Under the pieces are notes generated by a model. That model was not told where the DNA came from, ran no database searches, and saw nothing but the letters and a program-made list of their open reading frames with translations. Position numbers and translations under genes: made by a program. Of a stretch of DNA of 64,000 bases, positions 58,763 to 64,000 are shown piece by piece. The stretch comes from Ascidiimonas sp046199005 (lineage in GTDB: Bacteria > Bacteroidota > Bacteroidia > Flavobacteriales > Flavobacteriaceae), in NCBI GenBank assembly GCA_046199005.1, contig CP176050.1, positions 3,224,001 to 3,288,000 of the forward strand. Reading direction: 5' to 3'. Numbering within the stretch: position 1 is the stretch's first letter; each line of letters starts with the position of its first letter.

Positions 58763-59950
58763 TTAGTCAAGAATTTCAGTTACCTGACCTGCACCTACAG
58801 TTCTACCACCTTCACGGATAGCGAAGCGAAGACCTGTACTAAGTGCAATAGGCTGAAGAAGCTCAACTGTAATGGTAAGGTTATCACCTGGCATAACCAT
58901 CTCAACACCATCAGGAAGATTAATAGTTCCTGTTACGTCAGTTGTACGAACGTAAAACTGAGGACGGTAGTTATTATGGAATGGAGTGTGACGACCACCT
59001 TCTTCTTTCTTCAAGATATACACCTCTGCTTTGAATTTAGCGTGTGGTGTTACAGAACCTGGCTTACAGATAACCATACCTCTCTTGATATCTGATTTCT
59101 CAATACCTCTAAGAAGGATACCTACGTTATCACCAGCCTCACCTCTATCAAGAATTTTTCTAAACATTTCAACACCAGTAATAGTAGAAGAAAGTTTTTC
59201 AGCTCCCATACCAATGATATCAACTGCATCTCCTGTATTCGCAACACCGGTTTCGATACGACCTGTAGCAACAGTACCACGACCTGTAATCGTAAATACA
59301 TCTTCTACCGGCATCAAGAAAGCTTTGTCGATATCACGTTCTGGAAGTTCAATCCAGTTATCAACTGCTTCCATTAATTCTAATACTGTGTTTACCCACT
59401 TCTCTTCTCCGTTAAGAGCACCTAGAGCAGAACCCTGAACAACAGGACCATTATCACCATCATATTCATAGAAGCTTAAAAGCTCTCTAATCTCCATTTC
59501 AACCAACTCAAGCAGCTCTTCATCATCAACCATATCTACTTTGTTCATGAAAACTACAATTCTCGGCACACCTACCTGACGGCCAAGAAGAATGTGCTCA
59601 CGAGTTTGAGGCATAGGACCATCAGTCGCAGCAACCACTAAGATCGCACCATCCATCTGAGCCGCACCAGTAACCATGTTCTTTACATAATCGGCGTGAC
59701 CTGGACAGTCAACGTGCGCATAGTGACGATTCGCTGTCTGATACTCTACGTGAGAAGTATTAATTGTAATACCTCTTTCTTTTTCTTCAGGAGCATTGTC
59801 AATAGAAGCAAAATCTCTAACTGCAGAAAGACCCTGGTCTGCTAAAACTTTAGTAATAGCAGCAGTTAAAGTAGTTTTACCGTGATCTACGTGTCCAATA
59901 GTACCAATATTTAAGTGGGGTTTGGAACGATCAAAAGTTTCCTTTGCCAT
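58763..59950 (-). CDS. tuf: Elongation factor Tu
   Basis: This 395-residue GTPase is full length. It carries G-H-V-D-H-G-K-T-T-L, R-G-I-T-I, D-C-P-G-H-A-D-Y and N-K-V-D, followed by the two beta-barrel domains that hold aminoacyl-tRNA. It delivers aminoacyl-tRNA to the ribosomal A site. The gene lies between tRNA-Thr(GGT) and tRNA-Trp and is probably cotranscribed with them. Confidence 0.98.
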   Translation of the reverse strand: MAKETFDRSKPHLNIGTIGHVDHGKTTLTAAITKVLADQGLSAVRDFASIDNAPEEKERGITINTSHVEYQTANRHYAHVDCPGHADYVKNMVTGAAQMDGAILVVAATDGPMPQTREHILLGRQVGVPRIVVFMNKVDMVDDEELLELVEMEIRELLSFYEYDGDNGPVVQGSALGALNGEEKWVNTVLELMEAVDNWIELPERDIDKAFLMPVEDVFTITGRGTVATGRIETGVANTGDAVDIIGMGAEKLSSTITGVEMFRKILDRGEAGDNVGILLRGIEKSDIKRGMVICKPGSVTPHAKFKAEVYILKKEEGGRHTPFHNNYRPQFYVRTTDVTGTINLPDGVEMVMPGDNLTITVELLQPIALSTGLRFAIREGGRTVGAGQVTEILD

Positions 59951-60007
59951 GATTTAATAAATTTTAATCTTAGTTATATATTAGTGTTCAAATTTAAACG
60001 TAACATG

Positions 60008-60079
60008 AGCCAATGACGGGAATTGAACCCGTGACCTCTTCCTTACCAAGGAAACGCTCTACCCCTGAGCTACATCGGC
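60008..60079 (-). tRNA. tRNA-Thr (anticodon GGT)
   Basis: The 72-base cloverleaf has anticodon loop TTGGTAA closed by TTTCC/GGAAG, acceptor GCCGATG/CATTGGC with G-T pairing, and T loop TTCAATT. It lies 57 bases upstream of tuf. Confidence 0.95.
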
Positions 60080-60138
60080 TTTAAATGCCCAAAGAGCAAA
60101 TGCAAAGCATCCTCCTCATTATTAAGGAAAAGCTTTTG

Positions 60139-60211
60139 AGCGGGAGACGAGGTTCGAACTCGCGACATTCAGCTTGGAAGGCTGACGCTCTACCAACTGA
60201 GCTACTCCCGC
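60139..60211 (-). tRNA. tRNA-Gly (anticodon TCC)
   Basis: The 73-base cloverleaf has anticodon loop CTTCCAA closed by TCAGC/GCTGA, a perfect acceptor GCGGGAG/CTCCCGC and T loop TTCGAAC. Confidence 0.95.
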
Positions 60212-60312
60212 ATTACAAACTCTTTTCAAGTATTACTTTGGAGAAAGACTAAAAATGGCATTAAGAACAAACACCACAGCCATTTTCTACAGAAGAAATT
60301 TTAGAGTTTAAG

Positions 60313-60395
60313 TGGGGAGAGCAGGATTCGAACCTGCGAAGGTAAAAACCAACAGATTTACAGTCTGTCCTCGTTGGCCGCTTGAGTATCTCCCC
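60313..60395 (-). tRNA. tRNA-Tyr (anticodon GTA)
   Basis: The 83-base class II tRNA has anticodon loop CTGTAAA closed by CAGA/TCTG, a long variable arm, and acceptor GGGGAGA/TCTCCCC. Confidence 0.95.
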
Positions 60396-60457
60396 TAAGT
60401 CATTAATTTAAAGAACTTTACACAAACAAAAAGTGTTCATGTTTTTCACTTTTTTTG

Positions 60458-60531
60458 AGCCGATAGAGGGACTCGAACCCACGACCTGCTGATTACAAAT
60501 CAGCTGCTCTAGCCAGCTGAGCTACATCGGC
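60458..60531 (-). tRNA. tRNA-Thr (anticodon TGT)
   Basis: The 74-base cloverleaf has anticodon loop TTTGTAA closed by GCTGA/TCAGC, and acceptor GCCGATG/TATCGGC with one weak pair. It is the first gene of the tRNA-tuf operon, about 30 bases after the predicted transcription start. Confidence 0.95.
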
Positions 60532-60540
60532 TTTTGAACA

Positions 60541-60569
60541 TAAAAAAGTCCGCTATTTCTAACGGACTG
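60541..60569 (-). terminator. hpf terminator overlapping the tRNA-tuf transcription start
   Basis: The stem agtccg (60547-60552) / cggact (60563-60568) is followed on the minus strand by T6. It lies 53 bases after the hpf stop codon. The predicted start of the tRNA-tuf transcript lies within its first arm. Confidence 0.65.
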
Positions 60570-60600
60570 CAAATGTATAGATTTATTTTTTTATTCAAAA
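60570..60600 (-). promoter_or_regulatory. Promoter of the tRNA-tuf-secE operon
   Basis: On the minus strand TTTTG (60596-60600) is separated by 18 bases from TACATTTG (60570-60577), an exact -33/-7 consensus match. The start is predicted near 60564, about 33 bases before tRNA-Thr(TGT). The -33 lies inside an 11-bp AT-rich palindrome (60590-60614). Confidence 0.75.
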
Positions 60601-60621
60601 CATTTTTGAATAAATTTTATT

Positions 60622-60924
60622 CTAAATATGCGCTCTTAATTTTTCTTTTCTTTTTAAAAGCACTCTTCCTAAAGAATCAGTAGCCATATCTATTCCTTCT
60701 TCGAATGTTTTACATTGCTTTTTAACCATAAACTCATCACCGGGCACGTGCACTTTTACTTCAACAATCTTATTTGCTTTATCACTCGTTTTCTGAACTT
60801 TAAGATATACATCAGAAGAGATCACCCTGTCGTAATACATCTCTAATTTATCCATTCTTTTTTGAATGAAATTCACTAGTTTTTGATCTGCATTGAAATT
60901 TACGGATTGTGTGTTCACTTTCAT
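60622..60924 (-). CDS. hpf: Ribosome hibernation promoting factor, short form
   Basis: This 100-residue protein is the short HPF/YfiA type: a beta-alpha fold beginning M-K-V-N-T-Q-S-V-N-F and including the basic V-L-L-K-R-K-E-K-L end. It binds the small ribosomal subunit in stationary phase and blocks mRNA and tRNA sites. It lacks the long C-terminal dimer domain of the long form, so 100S formation would need another factor. The ATG at 60924 is chosen over one 24 bases upstream because it aligns with the family start. It follows xerC by 27 bases. Confidence 0.9.
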   Translation of the reverse strand: MKVNTQSVNFNADQKLVNFIQKRMDKLEMYYDRVISSDVYLKVQKTSDKANKIVEVKVHVPGDEFMVKKQCKTFEEGIDMATDSLGRVLLKRKEKLRAHI

Positions 60925-60951
60925 GTTGATTGATTTTAGGTTAAACAATGT

Positions 60952-61854
60952 TTATCTGTCAAGGTCTTTTTGGTTTCGGGGATGGGCTTTTGCATGCACT
61001 TTTTTTAATTCGGCAATACTATTATGGGTATATACCTGCGTAGATGCCAGACTTGCATGACCAAGCAACTCCTTCACAGAATTTAAATCTGCACCCTTTG
61101 AAAGCATATGAGTAGCAAAGGTATGTCTTAATATATGCGGACTCGTTTTAGCCTTACTGGACGCCTTACTAAAATAATTATTTATTATTCTATACACAAG
61201 CGTTTCATATATTTTGTTTCCGGTCTTGGTTAAAAATAAGTAGTCCCCGGAAGCTTCGGTCACTACGCCTTCTCTAAACGATAAATAGTGATCCAGATCA
61301 TTTATAAGCGATACCAGCAAAGGAATGATTCTCTCTTTATTTCTCTTTCCTAAAACTTTGACCACCCTCTCTGTCTTTTTTATATCAGAACATTTCAAAT
61401 TAATAAGCTCGTTTCGACGCATTCCTGTAGTATATAGTAGCTCAATTAAAAAAAAGTCCCTAACACTTTCAAAATCATTTGTGTTTTTTAAATGAAGTAG
61501 TACATTTTCCATCTCCGCTACCGAAAAAGGAATTTCGGTTTTTTTCTGTGTCTTAAGGGCCTTGTGTTTCAGGAGGGGATTTGTCTCAATCACACCACAT
61601 TTCAGAAGAAATTTATAATAGGCTTTAAGGGAAGCAATCTTTCTATTAATAGAGCGGTTAGAGATTTTTGCGTCAACAAGAGACACAATCCACTGTCGTA
61701 TTATTGGATACGAAACCAGATCGATCGTATCTATATCCATTTCGTTTTCACAAAATTCGTGAAATTCAGTAATATCCTTCCGGTAGGCGATTACGGTGTT
61801 TTTTGAAAATTGTTTTTCAAGAGAGAGGTATTCAAGAAATTTAGAAATGCTCAT
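60952..61854 (-). CDS. xerC: Tyrosine recombinase XerC-type
   Basis: This 300-residue protein has an N-terminal SAM-like domain and a C-terminal catalytic domain. The active-site set is seen: Arg in T-G-M-R-R-N-E-L, H-I-L-R-H-T-F, His in L-L-G-H-A, and the nucleophile Tyr in T-Q-V-Y-T-H. It resolves chromosome dimers at dif with its partner XerD. The size, the housekeeping neighbours and the absence of any attachment site argue against a phage integrase. An in-frame start further upstream lies inside the rpsU terminator and is rejected. Confidence 0.9.
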   Translation of the reverse strand: MSISKFLEYLSLEKQFSKNTVIAYRKDITEFHEFCENEMDIDTIDLVSYPIIRQWIVSLVDAKISNRSINRKIASLKAYYKFLLKCGVIETNPLLKHKALKTQKKTEIPFSVAEMENVLLHLKNTNDFESVRDFFLIELLYTTGMRRNELINLKCSDIKKTERVVKVLGKRNKERIIPLLVSLINDLDHYLSFREGVVTEASGDYLFLTKTGNKIYETLVYRIINNYFSKASSKAKTSPHILRHTFATHMLSKGADLNSVKELLGHASLASTQVYTHNSIAELKKVHAKAHPRNQKDLDR

Positions 61855-61902
61855 AAAAAAACCGTTAGTAGCCAAAGTTAAAAAACTTTGCCTATTAACG
61901 GC
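61854..61902 (-). terminator. rpsU terminator
   Basis: Nested pairs ccgtta/taacgg and caaagt/actttg form a long hairpin followed on the minus strand by T7. It lies 21 bases after the rpsU stop, and the T run touches the xerC start codon. Confidence 0.75.
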
Positions 61903-61923
61903 TCTAAGTTCTCATCAGGTTTA

Positions 61924-62118
61924 CTAAAACTGTTCTTTGTCTTGTATCACCTGAATGTATTGAGCTTTTTGCAGCTGTGATCTTTTCTCTACAGAAGGTT
62001 TTGTAAAATGTTGACGACTTCTGAGTTGTTTCATCGTTTTAGTTCGATCAAATTTTCTCTTATAACGCTTTAGCGCTCTATCAATATTCTCTCCTTCTTT
62101 TATCGGAATAATTAACAT
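61924..62118 (-). CDS. rpsU: 30S ribosomal protein S21 (bS21)
   Basis: This 64-residue basic protein has the bS21 pattern G-E-N-I-D-R-A-L-K-R-Y-K-R-K-F and R-S-R-Q-H-F-T-K-P-S. In Bacteroidota ribosomes bS21 helps hide the anti-Shine-Dalgarno end of 16S rRNA, so most mRNAs do not use Shine-Dalgarno pairing. This gene is an exception: a 12-base perfect complement of the 16S 3' end lies just before it, which suggests that free bS21 level feeds back on its own translation. It ends in its own terminator. Confidence 0.94.
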   Translation of the reverse strand: MLIIPIKEGENIDRALKRYKRKFDRTKTMKQLRSRQHFTKPSVEKRSQLQKAQYIQVIQDKEQF

Positions 62119-62123
62119 ATCAT

Positions 62124-62136
62124 GTCACCTCCTTTC
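62124..62136 (-). promoter_or_regulatory. Extended Shine-Dalgarno sequence of rpsU
   Basis: The minus strand reads GAAAGGAGGTGA, complementary to the 16S rRNA 3' tail over 12 bases. Its GGAGG is 9 bases from the rpsU ATG. A second ATG at 62123 opens a 3-codon ORF (ATG ATA TGT TAA) overlapping the rpsU start. Confidence 0.85.
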
Positions 62137-62146
62137 ATTTAGGCGG

Positions 62147-62154
62147 CAAATGTA
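62147..62154 (-). promoter_or_regulatory. -7 promoter element of rpsU
   Basis: The minus strand reads TACATTTG, an exact TAnnTTTG match, with a TTG 16 bases upstream. It predicts a leader of about 20-25 bases that holds little more than the Shine-Dalgarno site. Confidence 0.6.
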
Positions 62155-62185
62155 ATTATTTTTTCGTAATCAAGAAATATAATTT

Positions 62186-63574
62186 TTATTTAGGTGACCA
62201 TACCGTATAGCTTTTTGGTGGAGCCTGAATCTTAACCCAGCGATTACCCTGAGTTACCGGTTCCCAGCCAGAGTGACCCGTAAAGTCTTTTATGCGTCTG
62301 CTCGCCCAGTTCGTTTGAATCCATCGCTCTTTCCATGAGTTGCTGTTATTAATGTAAACTACCAGTCCTGGACTTCCATTTCTTCTTGCTACATATTCAT
62401 CCGTATCGGTATATAACACTGTAGTACTTCCGCCCGCCTTATTATTATGAATCCAGATAAGATTATTTAATTTGTTTTTATCTAACCATTGTTCATAATC
62501 CCTGTAGAAGATAGTTGGGTAACCTTCATGAGTCAAAATGAATGCATATGCAAGCAGCTTTCCGTTGAAAATTTCATCTGTATCGTGATTGGCGACAAAC
62601 GTAACCGCTCTCATAGGATTTCGTTTAACTAGCATATCATCATTAAGACGGTTTAAATTATTCCCCTCAAAAGCATCACGCATCCTGTAATAGCAGGCAA
62701 AATCGAAAGCAGAAGCCTGAGCCTGGCCAGACCACCAGTCTAGGGTAGCTGCATTTCCATCCCAATATTCACCGACTGTGAATCCGCCTAATGCTCTTTG
62801 CCATTCTTTGACCACCCAGGGCTCGAAGCCTTTCACGTAGTCGAATCTCCATCCATCAAACCCCATGGTGTTTTTATAATATTTACCTACGGAGTTAGAA
62901 CGTTTCCAAAGCCAATCCTGGACGTAGGCCTTATGATGACACATGTCTGCAAAGCCTCCAAATACCCCACTATCATTATTATGATAATCGTTCGGATGAA
63001 AATCATAGGCAGTTCTATAGAACAAACCGGAAGCAGGATTATAATCAGTATATGTATTGGAGTTGGTGAAAATATTATACTCTGAGTCACCTCCGCTATT
63101 ATGATTGATCACAATATCTGCAATTACGCTTATGTTATTATTATGTGCAGTGTTGATAAGAGAAGTAAGTTCTGATTTTGAGCCAAATCTGGTTTCTGTG
63201 GAACCCTTCTGATTGAAATTTCCAAAATCGTAGTAATCGAAAGGATCGTATCCCATTGAATTAGGTCCATTTAATGCCTTATTCACCGGAGGAAGCCAAA
63301 TAGCATCGATCCCAGCATTTTTCCAGGCAGGAATCTTACCTTTCACCGTATTCCACCAGGTACCACCAGAAGGAACATTCCAGTAAAAAGCCTGCATCAT
63401 TACCTTAGAACCTATAGATCTGGAACTATGACCATCTTTTTTATTATTTTCAAAATCATCGTTCTGAACTTCGGTTACATTCTGTGGTTCGATCTCTGTA
63501 ATTTCTTCTTTCTCACAACTGTAAAGAAACAGCCCCATACTAAAGAAAAAAGTTAAATAAAGTAATTTTTTCAT
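62186..63574 (-). CDS. Alpha-amylase (GH13) lipoprotein
   Basis: This 462-residue protein starts with a lipoprotein signal (F-L-Y-S-C, Cys20) and a short Glu/Asp-rich linker, then a GH13 barrel. The catalytic residues are Asp245 in G-W-R-F-D-Y, Glu269 in V-G-E-Y-W-D and Asp331 in A-N-H-D-T-D; region I is A-D-I-V-I-N-H-N. V-G-E-Y-W-D resembles the plant and archaeal alpha-amylase subfamilies (GH13_6/7). It should hydrolyse alpha-1,4-glucans at the cell surface. No SusCD pair adjoins it. Confidence 0.92.
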   Translation of the reverse strand: MKKLLYLTFFFSMGLFLYSCEKEEITEIEPQNVTEVQNDDFENNKKDGHSSRSIGSKVMMQAFYWNVPSGGTWWNTVKGKIPAWKNAGIDAIWLPPVNKALNGPNSMGYDPFDYYDFGNFNQKGSTETRFGSKSELTSLINTAHNNNISVIADIVINHNSGGDSEYNIFTNSNTYTDYNPASGLFYRTAYDFHPNDYHNNDSGVFGGFADMCHHKAYVQDWLWKRSNSVGKYYKNTMGFDGWRFDYVKGFEPWVVKEWQRALGGFTVGEYWDGNAATLDWWSGQAQASAFDFACYYRMRDAFEGNNLNRLNDDMLVKRNPMRAVTFVANHDTDEIFNGKLLAYAFILTHEGYPTIFYRDYEQWLDKNKLNNLIWIHNNKAGGSTTVLYTDTDEYVARRNGSPGLVVYINNSNSWKERWIQTNWASRRIKDFTGHSGWEPVTQGNRWVKIQAPPKSYTVWSPK

Positions 63575-63652
63575 GATAAATTGGTTTAAATTTCCTTCAA
63601 GTTATAGAAAATTTTATTGCATTTTTCGCTACTTTAACGTTATAGTTTACGA

Positions 63653-63660
63653 AAACGTTT
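63653..63660. promoter_or_regulatory. Possible LacI-type operator upstream of the amylase
   Basis: The palindrome AAACGTTT, within gaaaacgttt, lies 79 bases before the amylase start codon. LacI-family regulators of sugar genes bind similar CG-centred palindromes. No regulator gene is in the window, so this rests on the motif alone. Confidence 0.25.
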
Positions 63661-63782
63661 GAATGTTAAAAATTTATTAATTATTCAAAAAAAATAGGTG
63701 TAATTTATCAATTCAATAATTACGGCAGAACCGTAATTAGAATCTTTCAAACAACTTCATGATGATCTATTAGGAAGAGATA

Positions 63783-63806
63783 AAAAAAATCGCCTTTCGG
63801 CGATTT
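63783..63806 (-). terminator. Terminator of the acyl-CoA dehydrogenase gene
   Basis: An 8-bp stem (aaatcgcc / ggcgattt) with a 4-base loop is followed by a T run on the minus strand, 24 bases beyond the stop codon. Confidence 0.85.
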
Positions 63807-63830
63807 CATTATTAAATTTTAATATATGTC

Positions 63831-64000
63831 TTATTTGAGAATATTCCTGGCGATAACCACTTTCTGAATCTCTGTCGTACCTTCACCAATCGTACACAAC
63901 TTAGAATCTCTATAAAATTTCTCTACAGGAAAATCTTTCGTGTAACCATATCCTCCATGAATCTGAACCGCTTCGTTCGCAATCCTTACACAAACTTCTG
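63831..64000 (-). CDS. Acyl-CoA dehydrogenase, C-terminal fragment
   Basis: The gene runs off the right edge; 55 C-terminal residues are visible. They show V-Q-I-H-G-G-Y-G-Y and I-G-E-G-T-T-E-I-Q-K, the conserved C-terminal segment of FAD-dependent acyl-CoA dehydrogenases where the G-E-G-T-T-E-I loop contacts FAD. The visible part resembles short- or branched-chain enzymes that oxidise acyl-CoA to enoyl-CoA in fatty or amino acid breakdown. The substrate cannot be fixed from the fragment. Confidence 0.9.
   Translation of the reverse strand, partial: EVCVRIANEAVQIHGGYGYTKDFPVEKFYRDSKLCTIGEGTTEIQKVVIARNILK

Noticed and set aside
60590..60614. AT-rich 11-bp palindrome as an hpf terminator
   Set aside because: On the minus strand it is followed by A, not T, so it cannot be an intrinsic terminator for hpf; it overlaps the -33 of the tRNA operon promoter instead.
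60952..61854. Integrase of a mobile element
   Set aside because: Size, neighbours (rpsU, hpf, tuf) and lack of flanking repeats fit housekeeping XerC; the tRNAs nearby show no duplicated ends.

Overview
The window is chromosomal DNA of a Bacteroidota bacterium, almost certainly family Flavobacteriaceae. The supports are AT-rich intergenic DNA, recurring TAnnTTTG -7 promoter elements (the Bacteroidota type), almost no Shine-Dalgarno sequences except an extreme one before rpsU, a type IX secretion (T9SS) and gliding-type surface protein with PorP/SprF and OmpA partners, a TonB-dependent receptor, many small Sec/SPII lipoproteins, and the order tRNAs-tuf-tRNA(Trp)-secE-nusG-rplKAJL-rpoBC. I see no insertion sequence, prophage, CRISPR array or rRNA. 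The genus cannot be fixed from the sequence alone. Layout: 1-4.7 kb holds the end of a sodium:solute symporter, a CoA-binding protein, a TonB-dependent receptor and a FabH-type ketosynthase. 4.8-9.1 kb holds an AarF/UbiB-like kinase paired with a TetR-type regulator, then htpG. 9.2-13.8 kb holds a DUF885 lipoprotein, two DoxX-like membrane proteins, an AlkB-like dioxygenase, a TIGR03643 protein and an S1/P1 nuclease. 13.9-16.4 kb is a tight cluster of SPFH protein, membrane protein, alpha/beta hydrolase and Arc-type DNA-binding protein. 16.5-23.6 kb holds a DUF5916 outer-membrane protein, a HAD phosphatase, an M61 peptidase, a DUF819 permease and a DUF4369 lipoprotein. 23.6-27.1 kb holds queD-bcp-manA-small protein (one operon), a hydrolase and idi. 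27.1-31.5 kb holds a candidate structured RNA, a NarL-type response regulator with a TPR sensor kinase, a 52-residue lipoprotein and a LytTR regulator. 31.7-44.8 kb is a three-gene T9SS module: a 3361-residue repeat-rich secreted protein, PorP/SprF and an OmpA-family protein. 45-47 kb holds prfC and a DUF962 protein. 47-60.5 kb is the transcription/translation super-operon. 60.6-62.1 kb holds hpf, xerC and rpsU. 62.2-63.6 kb holds a lipoprotein alpha-amylase, and the window ends inside an acyl-CoA dehydrogenase gene. How the parts work together: the information-processing block is read on the minus strand from a promoter upstream of tRNA-Thr(TGT), through four tRNAs, EF-Tu, tRNA-Trp, SecE, NusG, L11, L1, L10, L7/L12, RpoB and RpoC to a DUF3467 protein whose start codon overlaps the rpoC stop. 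Two hairpins between rplL and rpoB are placed to set the ratio of ribosomal protein to polymerase. The T9SS module has the usual design of a type B-sorted giant adhesin with a PorP/SprF helper and a periplasmic OmpA/TPR/PD40 protein. Most remaining genes are conserved housekeeping or envelope genes. The best leads for new biology are the bS21 gene with a full-length anti-SD complement and overlapping 3-codon ORF, the structured intergenic RNA beside idi, the homogenised 399-bp repeats in the giant adhesin, the DUF3467-rpoC coupling, and the SPFH/hydrolase/Arc cluster.
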